Part shown: positions 1-8,205 of the stretch, one piece after another | How positions within the stretch are numbered: the stretch's first letter is position 1 | How the letters are laid out: each line of letters opens with the position of its first letter | Source of the DNA: Planctomycetota bacterium | GTDB lineage: Bacteria; Planctomycetota; Phycisphaerae; WQYP01 | Assembly (NCBI GenBank): GCA_021790385.1 | Contig: JAJYDW010000022.1 | Coordinates: 1 to 52,339 of the forward strand | Length of the DNA: 52,339 bases | Direction of reading: 5' to 3' | Notes under the pieces: model-generated | Seen by the model: only the letters and a program-made list of their open reading frames with translations | Databases searched by the model: none | What the model was told of the DNA's origin: nothing | Program-made: the position numbers and the translations under genes

Positions 1-3
1 CCT

Positions 4-33
4 GGCCAATAATCGCCAATGACCGCCAATGAT
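4..33. repeat. three tandem 10-bp repeats at gcvH 3' end
   Basis: Three consecutive 10-mers, GGCCAATAAT, CGCCAATGAC and CGCCAATGAT, stand head to tail. The third ends in the gcvH stop codon. No function is evident; it may simply be a short replication-slippage repeat. Confidence 0.5.
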
Positions 34-413
34 CAATGAATGTTGAATTTCGCATCATACTGCGCCGCGGACATAAGCTTGGATGTATCCACCGGGCCGG
101 TCTTCACCGCCACCAGCCACCCGGTCTCGTATGGGTCTTGGTTAATGGTGCTGGGGTCGTTTTTCACCGCCTCGTTAACTTCCACCACTGCGCCATCCAC
201 CGGTGCGTACAATTCGCTCGTAGCTTTTACCGATTCAATTTCGCCAAACGCCTTGCCGACGGTCAGCGTCTTTCCGATAGCCGGCAACTCGACGAAGGTA
301 ACATCCGTAAGTTCATCCACGGCAAATCGTGTAATGCCCAGCAGAACTCTCTCGCCCTGCAGCTTAATCCATTCGTGTGTTTCAGTGTAAAAGCGGTCGG
401 TCGGTGATGCCAT
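33..413 (-). CDS. gcvH: glycine cleavage system H protein
   Basis: This is the lipoyl carrier protein of the cytoplasmic glycine cleavage system. It carries the aminomethyl group from the P protein to the T protein. At 126 residues it has the usual family length. The lipoylation motif ESVKATSE is present, with the acceptor lysine at about residue 63, and the N-terminal THEW motif is typical. The start chosen is the ATG at 413, which has GAGGAG at 428-423 with 9 nt spacing. A TTG at 422 directly touches that SD and is unlikely. The gene follows gcvT on the same strand with a 30-nt gap, so the two are probably co-transcribed. gcvP would be expected further downstream, outside the window. Confidence 0.96.
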   Translation of the reverse strand: MASPTDRFYTETHEWIKLQGERVLLGITRFAVDELTDVTFVELPAIGKTLTVGKAFGEIESVKATSELYAPVDGAVVEVNEAVKNDPSTINQDPYETGWLVAVKTGPVDTSKLMSAAQYDAKFNIH

Positions 414-443
414 GCCATTCAACTCCTCTAAGAAAGCTTAAGT

Positions 444-1595
444 TTAACCCGCCCGTTTGTAAAAAGGTAGCTTGGTAACCGCGGCGGCCAGCGGCGTACC
501 GCGTAAGTCTACTTCCACCGCAGTGCCAGGTTCGGAAAATTCCGACTGCACGTAGGCCATGGCAATGGTGCGGCCCAGCGTGGGGCTGGCCGTCGCACTG
601 GTGATGCGTCCGACTGGCTTTCCACCCGCCAAAACCGTCATGTCCTGGCGTGGCGTACGGGGTGAATCTATCAGTAGCCCAACGAGTTTCTGCGGGGTGC
701 CATGTTGTACCAGTTCGGCGAGCACCTTCGATCCAATAAAATCCTTATCCTTGGCGACGGCCCAGTTCAAACCCGCGGAAATTGGATCCACGGTTACGCT
801 TAGTTCGTGGCCATACAGCGGCATTCCCGCTTCCAATCGCAGGGTGTCACGGGCACCAAGTCCGGCCGGCTGTACCAGCGATTCGGTGCCTTGGCCATCC
901 GATTTCAACAAAAACTTAATGGCCATCAGCGCGGCAGAATTGCCGCAAATCACTTCCACGCCGTCTTCGCCGGTATAACCACTGCGGCAAACAGTGAACG
1001 GGATAAACATATAACGCTGCATCATGCAATGATAGCGCTTGAGTCCTGCCACCGGCTCGGGCAAAACGGCATCCAACAATTCAATCACTTTCGGTCCCTG
1101 CAGCGCAACCATGGCGGTCTGCATGGTTTCATCCTGGATTTGTACGTCAAAGCCGGGGCGGTGTCGGTCAAACCAGGCCAGTAGTTTCAACCGGTTGGAG
1201 GCGTTGCAAACCATGAGATGGTATTTTTCCAAACGCGAAACGATTACGTCGTCCAGCACGCCGCCATTTTCATTGCACACCAGCGAATACAAAGACTGTC
1301 CCACTGCAGCACCGGCGATGTTGCGAGTCAGCAGGTGATTCAGAAATTTCATCGCATCCGGGCCGGTGAATTTTACACGCCCCATGTGTGAAACATCAAA
1401 AACCGAAGCCGATTTCCGGGTGTGCTGATGCTCAGCAATAATACCGCGATATAGCAGTGGCATATTCCAACCGGCAAAATCCACCATTTTTGCCCCTTGG
1501 CTAACGTGAAATTCGTGCAAGGGGGTTTTAAGAAGATTTAACGTGTGGCTCAGAAAAACTCCTGTCAAAAATACAATTTCGCCGCCGAAAAGCAT
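444..1595 (-). CDS. gcvT: glycine cleavage system T protein (aminomethyltransferase)
   Basis: The T protein takes the aminomethyl group from lipoyl-GcvH, transfers the methylene unit to tetrahydrofolate and releases ammonia. Family motifs are clear: TPLHEFHVSQGAKMVDFAGW near the N-terminus, GGVLDDVIV in the middle, and the GYTGEDGVEV segment. The C-terminal barrel contains a PTLGRTIAMAYV motif. The start is uncertain. ATG at 1595 gives an N-terminal extension of about 24 residues before the homology begins, and TTG at 1622 gives a longer one. An AGGAG at 1563-1559 stands 5 nt before a CTG codon at 1553, which would begin the protein very near the conserved TPLHE segment, so a rare CTG start is possible. 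It precedes gcvH. Confidence 0.95.
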   Translation of the reverse strand: MLFGGEIVFLTGVFLSHTLNLLKTPLHEFHVSQGAKMVDFAGWNMPLLYRGIIAEHQHTRKSASVFDVSHMGRVKFTGPDAMKFLNHLLTRNIAGAAVGQSLYSLVCNENGGVLDDVIVSRLEKYHLMVCNASNRLKLLAWFDRHRPGFDVQIQDETMQTAMVALQGPKVIELLDAVLPEPVAGLKRYHCMMQRYMFIPFTVCRSGYTGEDGVEVICGNSAALMAIKFLLKSDGQGTESLVQPAGLGARDTLRLEAGMPLYGHELSVTVDPISAGLNWAVAKDKDFIGSKVLAELVQHGTPQKLVGLLIDSPRTPRQDMTVLAGGKPVGRITSATASPTLGRTIAMAYVQSEFSEPGTAVEVDLRGTPLAAAVTKLPFYKRAG

Positions 1596-1672
1596 TTCAC
1601 GCGACTTGGCGTAGCTTGTCAACCTTAATCTCTGTACGGATTAGTTACGTACAATAAAATTTCTGGACGGTG

Positions 1673-2617
1673 TCAGTATGGCCGAGGCGCGTTCGTCGGT
1701 GTACCGGCATGGCTTTGCAGGCATATCTTCGCAGCAAGTTCCGCGGGAATTGTTGGCGTGGCACCGGGCTGCGTGCAGACAAAAGCCGCCACCTGGCAGG
1801 CTTGGCGGTTGACTTCCATCAGTGGCCGTCTGGCCAGCAGACCGATCGTCATGGCGGCGGTGAAGGCGTCGCCGGCTCCGACGGTGTCGGCTACCACCAC
1901 GGAAAAGCCTGGACAATCAACCGTCTCATGGGGTGTCTGCAGCATGGCTCCCCGGCTGCCGCGCGTCAGGGCGATGACTTCCAGATGGTACTGTCGCAAC
2001 AATTGCGACAATTGATCTTCCACTTGGCCGTGCAGGGCAAACATCGTTGCCATCACCGGTAATTCATCTTCATTAAGTTTAAGAATGTTGGATAATTCCA
2101 GCGATTGGATAATGATGTCTGGGGTGTAAAAGTGCTGCCGCAAGTTGATATCCAGCACGCGTTTGCATTCCGGCCGTGTGGCCGCCAGAAAACGCTGAAT
2201 CGTGGTCCGGGAAACCACCGAACGTTGGCCCAGCGAGCCGAAACACACCGCATCGGCGGTAGAGGCCAGCGAATTCATGCCCGGTTCGAATGGGATAAAA
2301 TCCCATGCCACATCTTCATGAATGATGTAATTCGGAATGCCTCGGCTATCGATCTGCACCGAAACGCTTCCTGTGGGATGACGCGAATCTTCCGCGACAA
2401 ATTCGCGATGAATACCCATGCTGCTCAGACGCTGGAGAATTTCATCACCCGCTCTGTCCTGGCCCACCGCACTGACTACGGATGCGGCGGATCCCAGGGC
2501 GTGGGCGTGATAGGCAAAATTGGCGGGCGCTCCACCCAGGGCTTTGCCGGCAGGCAGCAAATCCCAGAGAATTTCACCCACTCCAACGATTACAGGAGGT
2601 TTTGCGGGAGTGGTCAT
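1673..2617 (-). CDS. PfkB-family carbohydrate kinase (fructokinase-like)
   Basis: A 314-residue sugar kinase of the ribokinase/PfkB superfamily, expected to use ATP to phosphorylate a sugar, most likely fructose by resemblance. The N-terminal GEILWDLLP and GGAPANFAYHAHALG segments form the sugar-binding signature. The C-terminal signature DTVGAGDAFTAA carries the catalytic base Asp at about residue 250 and the GAGD anion hole. NLRQHFY and LKLNEDEL also match fructokinases. It lies about 80 nt upstream of gcvT on the same strand, but there is no obvious metabolic link to glycine cleavage. Substrate is inferred only. Confidence 0.9.
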   Translation of the reverse strand: MTTPAKPPVIVGVGEILWDLLPAGKALGGAPANFAYHAHALGSAASVVSAVGQDRAGDEILQRLSSMGIHREFVAEDSRHPTGSVSVQIDSRGIPNYIIHEDVAWDFIPFEPGMNSLASTADAVCFGSLGQRSVVSRTTIQRFLAATRPECKRVLDINLRQHFYTPDIIIQSLELSNILKLNEDELPVMATMFALHGQVEDQLSQLLRQYHLEVIALTRGSRGAMLQTPHETVDCPGFSVVVADTVGAGDAFTAAMTIGLLARRPLMEVNRQACQVAAFVCTQPGATPTIPAELAAKICLQSHAGTPTNAPRPY

Positions 2618-2763
2618 GGCAGGGTTTCCGGGTAGATAGTCCCATTGGAGTATGGTATTTCAAAGCGAAGGTTAACCGGCGTAACCGCATGGTGCCTGAA
2701 AGTATGGCCGTCGCGGTGGGGCCTCCGGCGTATCAGGCCAGCCGTTTGGCTCGATGGAAATAT

Positions 2764-3141
2764 TGGAGGCGGAGGGAGTCGAACCCTCGTCCCGAGGCAG
2801 GTTGAAGATCACTTCTACATGCGTAGGCTGCGTGTTAATGTCGAGCTACCGGGCGTCCGCGGCCAAACTACCGGAAACTCCAGCCGATCCTGAGTCTTAG
2901 CGAATGACCGATCAACTCTGTCATCCGAGCATTCCGCTGGTCGTCAGTTCATCACAGGCCGCGGACTGCCTGCGGGAACCGGGCTACCTTATCTTAGGCA
3001 GCCAACCGCAGGCCGAAGCCTCCGGCTGTTGGGAACTTAAAGTTCTCAGCATTTGATTTTTTGCCACTCAGTTTTACGACTTGTTTGGCAGGTCGGCATG
3101 CCATAATCAACACTACTGTCCGGTCGATACCTGTCGCCCCC
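2764..3141 (-). ncRNA. ssrA: transfer-messenger RNA (tmRNA)
   Basis: The 5' end (3141 downward) reads GGGGGCGACAGGTATCGACC and the 3' end reads GGTTCGACTCCCTCCGCCTCC, finishing near 2764. The first seven bases pair with the last seven (GGGGGCG with CGCCTCC, one G-U), forming the tRNA-like acceptor stem. A T arm GAGGG-TTCGACT-CCCTC is complete. CCA is not encoded. The length of about 378 nt is normal. An open frame ending in LAA and TAA (stop at 2996-2994) reads AENFKFPTAGGFGLRLAA from 3050. This is the likely proteolysis tag, although the exact resume codon is not certain and could lie up to five codons earlier. SmpB is not in the window. Confidence 0.93.
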
Positions 3142-3171
3142 TTTGTAAATCGCGCCATTTCAATCTTAGGC

Positions 3172-3183
3172 ACTTAATTAAGT
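3172..3183. repeat. 12-bp perfect palindrome upstream of ssrA
   Basis: ACTTAATTAAGT is a perfect palindrome 31 bp upstream of the tmRNA 5' end. It may be a regulatory site for ssrA or chance in an AT-rich stretch. Nothing else decides this. Confidence 0.3.
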
Positions 3184-3343
3184 ATATGCCAGCCAGGCGG
3201 ATAATTCCATAGACCAGGATGGATGAAGGCGATATGGGGACATGGAGTGGTGTTGACAAAGCATATAAAAGCATTTTGTAACTAGAGTTATATTGAAATG
3301 TGTGGACGGTCGGCGCGGCGGTTATTAATTTTTTTCATTTTTC

Positions 3344-3372
3344 TTGACATGTGCAGTGGGATGTTGTAGAAT
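3344..3372 (+). promoter_or_regulatory. sigma-70-type promoter of the LacI regulator gene
   Basis: TTGACA at 3344-3349 and TAGAAT at 3367-3372 are separated by 17 bp, a near-consensus housekeeping promoter. Predicted transcription begins near 3379, about 146 nt before the regulator start codon. Confidence 0.75.
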
Positions 3373-3383
3373 TGGTCCTGTAG

Positions 3384-3404
3384 AAACTGTTTCAGAAACA
3401 GTTT
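3384..3404. promoter_or_regulatory. LacI-type palindromic operator
   Basis: The half-site AAACTGTTTC (3384-3393), one central A, and its exact reverse complement GAAACAGTTT (3395-3404) form a perfect 10+1+10 palindrome. It begins about 5 nt after the predicted transcription start, where a bound LacI-family repressor would block initiation. The neighbouring regulator is the obvious candidate ligand, giving autoregulation. I did not find a second copy elsewhere in the window. Confidence 0.7.
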
Positions 3405-3524
3405 ATCATAGTGGACTGTTGATGAGATGTATGGTGGTGGCCCTGAATATGATGGTCCAAGCAGCTTTAATCCGAAGGCCTCGTCATTTTTGTTTTTTGT
3501 TGGTCTGATGTAGGACGATTGTAT

Positions 3525-4556
3525 ATGCCATCGGTTCGAGATATTGCGAAAATGGCGGGCGTATCGCCCGCGACCGTTTCCCGGGCTATCAACAATCATC
3601 CGGCGGTGGGTAGGGAAGTCCGGGAAAAAGTGATCAGCTTGATGAATGAGAAACGCTACGTGCCCAGCGTTGGACGACGGCAAATTACCAATATTGCGTT
3701 TGCTTATGCGGATGATATTTCGCTGGGTTCTCCATTTGACGCAGCGCTCATGCATGGCATGAGCGAATGCATGGAGCAATATAAATTTGATTTAATGGTG
3801 CTGGATTTGAAGCGGGTATTACAACCGCACGAGACATATTCGCAGATGTTTATGCGTAAAGGGATATGCGGCGCGGTGTTGCGGACGAGTTCGCATTCCA
3901 AGAAAATATGCGAGCTGATTGCCGCGGAAGGATTCCCATCGGTGGTCGTGGGGGAAAGGTTTGACAATCCACAGGTGAATTTTATTTACGCGGATTCGCG
4001 GCGGTCCAGCCGGGAAGCGGTGGAACATCTGATCAATCTGGGGCACCGGAAGATTGCCGTGGGCATAAACGTCGTGGAGGATTCGGATCATCTGGACCGG
4101 CTACAGGGGTACAAAGATGCGTTGGCAGCACATCAACGGCCGTTTGATTCCAAGTTGGTGCTGGAGGTACCGGCGCGGCGTGACGGTGGAGAACAGTTCA
4201 TCCGGCGAATTGAAGTGATGCCGGATAGGCCCACGGCGATGTATCTGACCGATCCGGTGGCGGCAGTGTCGGCGATGGTGGAAGCCCAGCGCCGCGGGCT
4301 GCGTGTGCCGCAGGATATTTCGATTGTCGGGTTTGATGATGCGCAGTTGCGTTTTTTAACCTTTCCACGGATGAGCGCGGTATGCCAAGATGCGCGGGAA
4401 ATCGGCATGGCCGCGTTTGCGGCTTTGCAAAGTCTTATCGCTGGGGCGAAATCTACGATGCGGGTGCAGCGGGTGCTGGGCACGCAGTTTGAGGTGCATG
4501 AATCGACGGCGGTGCCGCCGGTGTCGCGCAGGAATGATGTTTTCATAGCGAGGTAA
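3525..4556 (+). CDS. LacI-family transcriptional regulator
   Basis: A 343-residue LacI/GalR-type repressor. The N-terminal HTH and hinge read SVRDIAKMAGVSPATVSRAI, a textbook LacI recognition helix with the VSPATVSRA core. The rest is a periplasmic-binding-protein-like effector domain, ending with the characteristic ISIVGFDDAQL and LTFPRMSAV segments. Start: ATG at 3525 with AGGA 9 nt upstream; a TTG two codons earlier is less likely. It is headed by a strong promoter and a perfect operator and is followed, 54 nt later, by a PEP-CTERM protein, a pseudopilin-like protein and a glycoside hydrolase. It probably senses a sugar released by that hydrolase; the effector is unknown. Confidence 0.93.
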   Translation: MPSVRDIAKMAGVSPATVSRAINNHPAVGREVREKVISLMNEKRYVPSVGRRQITNIAFAYADDISLGSPFDAALMHGMSECMEQYKFDLMVLDLKRVLQPHETYSQMFMRKGICGAVLRTSSHSKKICELIAAEGFPSVVVGERFDNPQVNFIYADSRRSSREAVEHLINLGHRKIAVGINVVEDSDHLDRLQGYKDALAAHQRPFDSKLVLEVPARRDGGEQFIRRIEVMPDRPTAMYLTDPVAAVSAMVEAQRRGLRVPQDISIVGFDDAQLRFLTFPRMSAVCQDAREIGMAAFAALQSLIAGAKSTMRVQRVLGTQFEVHESTAVPPVSRRNDVFIAR

Positions 4557-4610
4557 ATTGCGGCTATGTCGGCTGCGATATTTTAGTGTTCCTTTTTTTA
4601 GGAGGCTCCC

Positions 4611-5357
4611 ATGAGGAGTAAACGTTTCATTCTTTCTGGTATCGGTGTCACGCTGACGGTTTTGGGGGCGGCTGGAGCCAGTATGGCGCGGGCGAATACC
4701 GTCAGCTACGGGCTGCAATTCGCCCCGACGGGTTACACTGTGTACACCGGCTGGGGTGCGGGCGTCACGGCGGTGTACGCCACCAATCCACCGGCATTCA
4801 ATAACGGGCCGACCGGCGATAACGGTGTGACTTTCGATCTGGGCACCGCGACGTTCACATTCACCGCCGGCAACAATTACAACATTCAAAATGGCATCGC
4901 CGCAGGGACGCCAGCTACGAACATCGGCTGGCTTGACACCGCATTTTTCTTCTCCAGTGGTAGCAGCAATCTGGTTACAGCCACGCTTTCGGGCCTTAGC
5001 GCCAGTGACTCCGTGGATTTCCAGTTTATTTCCAGCTACCAGGAGGCCAATACGGACCAGTTGACGGTCAAGGGAAACACCACGGGTAGCGTTGCCGGAA
5101 TGCTCAACAGCTTCACTGCCCTTAGCGGCGATCCCAGCGGGCTCGGTGATGCGGCCAATTTTGTAGACCTCGGCTCCCTGAGCGGCAACACGAGTTACAG
5201 CATCTCGTCGGTTCAGCCCGCTGGCGGTGAGGGCGATCTGTCCGGTGCCCTGATTACCATCACCAGTAGCGTGGTGCCTGAACCGGCCACCTTGGGGCTG
5301 CTGACCGTTGCCGGGGCGGCGATACTGCTGGTGAGGCGGCGTAAAACCGCGTCATAA
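4611..5357 (+). CDS. PEP-CTERM sorting-domain exported protein
   Basis: A 248-residue exported protein. The N-terminus is a signal peptide (MRSKRF, then a hydrophobic core, ending near ASMARA). The mature part is low in charge and rich in Gly, Thr, Ser and Asn, as is usual for extracellular beta-structured proteins. The C-terminus is a canonical PEP-CTERM signal: VVPEPATLGL, a hydrophobic segment and the basic cluster RRRK. Such tails are processed by an exosortase; none is in this window. An AGGAGG precedes the ATG with good spacing. It follows the LacI gene and precedes a pseudopilin-like gene. The function of the middle region is not recognised. Confidence 0.85.
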   Translation: MRSKRFILSGIGVTLTVLGAAGASMARANTVSYGLQFAPTGYTVYTGWGAGVTAVYATNPPAFNNGPTGDNGVTFDLGTATFTFTAGNNYNIQNGIAAGTPATNIGWLDTAFFFSSGSSNLVTATLSGLSASDSVDFQFISSYQEANTDQLTVKGNTTGSVAGMLNSFTALSGDPSGLGDAANFVDLGSLSGNTSYSISSVQPAGGEGDLSGALITITSSVVPEPATLGLLTVAGAAILLVRRRKTAS

Positions 5358-5512
5358 CGGGGTTGCGGGTTGCGCGCAGTGCTCGGGCGGGTTGGGAAGG
5401 ATATTCCAACCAGCCGCAGGCCCGGAGAGTCGACGTTTGGGGCAGGTGAAACCATGGAAAGGCCTTTTCCCGATCGGCTCTGGAGGGTGCTTGCGACGCA
5501 AGTCGAGGAATA

Positions 5513-6277
5513 ATGATGAAAATTCGCGGATTTACTCTGGTGGAATTATTGGTGGTGATTTTCATTATCGCCGTGCTGATCGCGTTGTTGCTTCCGGCGC
5601 TGGCTGCGGCGCATCAAGATGCCCTGAATGTGGTATGTCTTACCAATCTGCGCAGCCAGGGCCAGATGCTGGTGGAGTATGCCGATGAATATCAAGATGA
5701 TCTGCCTTCCGGCTATAACCAATATGGTGGGGCGGTCAATGCTTTGTTGGCGGATCAATTTAACGTGCCGCTGAATTACCTGGGCCAATTGTCGAGTAAT
5801 GCGCTGACGGAAACGGCGATCGAAAATAGATTTCACGAGGTGTTTTGGTGCCCATCGGCGAGAGTTCCCATGACGAACCCATGGGGATTGAACTATGCAG
5901 ACAATCCGATTGCCTTCGGCACCAACAACCTCACCGATCTTACCCGATTAGCCAGTGTGCCGCGGCCCTCACAGGTAATTGCATTCGGCGATGTAAACCA
6001 AGCATTTTCGGATGGCGGCGGGTGGTGGGTGTTTGACTGGGAGAGCAATTTTTATCCCACGACCACGCTGCCTGACACCGTCATTGAGCCTGGCGGCTGG
6101 AGCGGCTATTGCAATACAGACTCCACGGGCGGCACGATCAGCGGGACGGGGCTACGGTACCGTCATGGAGATGCCACGCCCGTCAGCGGCAGCGCCAATT
6201 GTGTGTTTTTTGATGGTCATGCTGCGGCGATCAAGGCCGGGAATCTGCACTATTTTAATATTTCGATTCAAAATTAA
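5513..6277 (+). CDS. prepilin-type N-terminal methylation domain protein (H-X-DG type)
   Basis: A 254-residue type IV pilin/type II secretion pseudopilin-like protein. The leader [16 protein letters not shown] has the Gly-Phe prepilin peptidase site and Glu at +5, followed by a hydrophobic helix ending LLLPALAAA. The C-terminus has a His...DG segment (RHGD, then FFDGHAAAIKAGN), resembling the H-X9-DG processing-associated domain of planctomycete and verrucomicrobial pseudopilins, although here 15 residues separate His and DG. Such proteins exist in many copies in these genomes and are thought to be surface or periplasmic. GAGGA stands just upstream of the tandem ATG codons. Its position between a PEP-CTERM gene and a glycoside hydrolase gene is repeated around 35-39 kb. 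Confidence 0.88.
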   Translation: MMKIRGFTLVELLVVIFIIAVLIALLLPALAAAHQDALNVVCLTNLRSQGQMLVEYADEYQDDLPSGYNQYGGAVNALLADQFNVPLNYLGQLSSNALTETAIENRFHEVFWCPSARVPMTNPWGLNYADNPIAFGTNNLTDLTRLASVPRPSQVIAFGDVNQAFSDGGGWWVFDWESNFYPTTTLPDTVIEPGGWSGYCNTDSTGGTISGTGLRYRHGDATPVSGSANCVFFDGHAAAIKAGNLHYFNISIQN

Positions 6278-6297
6278 TCTGTTTTTAAGGAACAACT

Positions 6298-8115
6298 ATG
6301 CGTGCATTCATGAAGCGGCGGTCACGGGCGAGTGTTTTGGGGTTGCTGGTTTTGCTGGGGGTGGTTGGGTTGACCGGGCAGGTAAGGGCAAAAGCGATTC
6401 CGGTGAGGTTGATAAAAACCGCGCATGGCTGGCAACTGCTTCGGGGTGGTAAGCCATTTTTTATCAAAGGGGCGGGGGGCGATGAATCTATGCGTGTCTT
6501 GAAGGCTTGCGGCGGGAATTCACTGCGCACATGGGGGGCTGACGGTTTGGCTGCGAAGCTGGCTCAAGCCAACAAGTTAGGTTTAACGGTGACAGTGGGA
6601 ATGTGGCTGGGCCATCCGTCCGACGGTTTCAACTACAATGACGCCGCGCAAGTTCACGCCCAGTACGAGCAGTGCAAAAAATATGTGCTGGAGTACCGGA
6701 ACGATCCAGCATTGCTGTTATGGGGCGTGGGCAACGAAATGGAGAACGGATACGATCATAAAATACTCTGGCAGGCCGTGGAGCAGATCGCCGCGATGAT
6801 ACATCGGCTTGATCCCAATCATCCGGTGATGACCGTGGTGGCAGAGATCGGCGGTCATAAAGTGCAAAAAATAAACAAATATTGCCCCGATGTAGATATC
6901 ATCGGGATTAATTCCTATGGCGGCGGTCCAACGCTGTACAAGCGGTACCTGAAAGCCGGCGGAGTCAAACCCTATGTCATTACGGAATTTGGTCCGCCCG
7001 GCACCTGGGAAATTCCCGCCGATTCGCTGGGGTTGCCGTCGGAAATGCTAAGCACCGCCAAGGCTAACTTTTATAAGAAAACCTACGTGCATAGCGTCTT
7101 GGCCGCGCGGGGTGTGTGTCTAGGCTCGTATGCTTTTGCGTGGGGCTGGAAGGTGGAGGCAACCCCTACCTGGTATGGTCTTTTTCTGCCTGATGGCCGA
7201 CGTCTGGGGGCAGTGGACGTGTTGCAAAAACTGTGGTCGGGCCATTCGCCGCGGTATGTGTGTCCGAACATCCTTAGCCTAAAATTACTTGGACCGGACC
7301 GGCTGGCGCCCGAAGAAAAGGTACGGGCTATCGCGCAAGCGAATCAGCCGGGTGGGGGGGCCATCACATATCATTGGATACTGCGGCGCGATGTATCAAA
7401 AATAGGTTGGACGGGCGGCAAAACCATGCCGTTGCCATGGGCCTTTCCCAAGGCCATTCGTGCGGCCAATAGCCCTGAAGTAACGGTGCGTATGCCTCGT
7501 AACGGCGGTCCGTATCGGCTATTTTGCTATGTCTATAATCAACATGATGGCGCAGCAGTGGGGAATATACCGCTGTGGGTTAACGCCCCAATTCGACCGG
7601 AACCGGCACCGCCGGCGCACCTGCCGCTGATCATTTACAGTGCCGCGCATCCCAACAGCGCCTATGTGCCCGCGGGCTGGATGGGGAACTACGCGGCCAT
7701 ATCGTACGACCCTCATTGCCGGGTTCAACCACACCGCGGTCGGGAGTGTCTGAAAATCAGCTACAATCGCGAACGCGGATGGGGTGGCATTGCATGGCAA
7801 AATCCGGCTAACAACTGGGGCAAGCTCGCCGGAGGATTCAATCTTACCGGGGCTAAAGTGCTTTCATTTTGGGCCCGGGCGGCTAAACCGGGAGTGCGAG
7901 TTAATTTTGGCTATGGTTTGGTAGGTACCGATATGCCGTACCACGACAGCAGCAAGGCATCTGTGAAAATCAGCCTGACCACACACTGGAAGGCGTACCA
8001 TATCAACCTGAGCGGGCGAAATATGAAAAGAATTGTCACGGGTTTCTTCTGGACCGCCGGGGCCAATGGCGCACCGTTTACTTTTTATCTCAGTGATATC
8101 AAATATCAGAAGTAG
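6298..8115 (+). CDS. secreted clan GH-A glycoside hydrolase with C-terminal beta domain
   Basis: A 605-residue exported hydrolase. Residues 1 to about 32 form a signal peptide. A TIM-barrel catalytic domain of the GH2/GH5 type follows: NSLRTWGADG (strand 2), LLLWGVGNEMEN with the likely acid/base Glu147, and PYVITEFGPPG with the likely nucleophile Glu230. After residue 330 there is an Ig-like stretch and then a C-terminal domain (about 450-605) with a jelly-roll, carbohydrate-binding look (LSFWARAAKPG, FYLSDIKYQ). It is the last gene of the LacI-led module, 20 nt after the pseudopilin gene, so co-transcription is likely. The exact substrate cannot be told; beta-linked glucan or mannan is a guess. 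Confidence 0.8.
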   Translation: MRAFMKRRSRASVLGLLVLLGVVGLTGQVRAKAIPVRLIKTAHGWQLLRGGKPFFIKGAGGDESMRVLKACGGNSLRTWGADGLAAKLAQANKLGLTVTVGMWLGHPSDGFNYNDAAQVHAQYEQCKKYVLEYRNDPALLLWGVGNEMENGYDHKILWQAVEQIAAMIHRLDPNHPVMTVVAEIGGHKVQKINKYCPDVDIIGINSYGGGPTLYKRYLKAGGVKPYVITEFGPPGTWEIPADSLGLPSEMLSTAKANFYKKTYVHSVLAARGVCLGSYAFAWGWKVEATPTWYGLFLPDGRRLGAVDVLQKLWSGHSPRYVCPNILSLKLLGPDRLAPEEKVRAIAQANQPGGGAITYHWILRRDVSKIGWTGGKTMPLPWAFPKAIRAANSPEVTVRMPRNGGPYRLFCYVYNQHDGAAVGNIPLWVNAPIRPEPAPPAHLPLIIYSAAHPNSAYVPAGWMGNYAAISYDPHCRVQPHRGRECLKISYNRERGWGGIAWQNPANNWGKLAGGFNLTGAKVLSFWARAAKPGVRVNFGYGLVGTDMPYHDSSKASVKISLTTHWKAYHINLSGRNMKRIVTGFFWTAGANGAPFTFYLSDIKYQK

Positions 8116-8205
8116 GCCGCAACACGGGAAATGAAGGCCACCGGAAGAAAACTAACCACCATTATCGTTGGAGCGCGAAGGTAGTGGCGGGTAACGGGCC
8201 AGCGC

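Noticed and set aside
1630..1672. A glycine riboswitch upstream of gcvT
   Set aside because: The gap to the PfkB gene is too short and no riboswitch-like structure is visible.
3253..3281. TTGACA at 3253 as a second promoter of the LacI gene
   Set aside because: At 17 bp spacing the -10 position reads only TTGTAA, and a better promoter lies at 3344.
3288..3779. 163-codon frame on the minus strand across the LacI promoter
   Set aside because: It overlaps the promoter, the operator and the start of the LacI gene and has no coding features.
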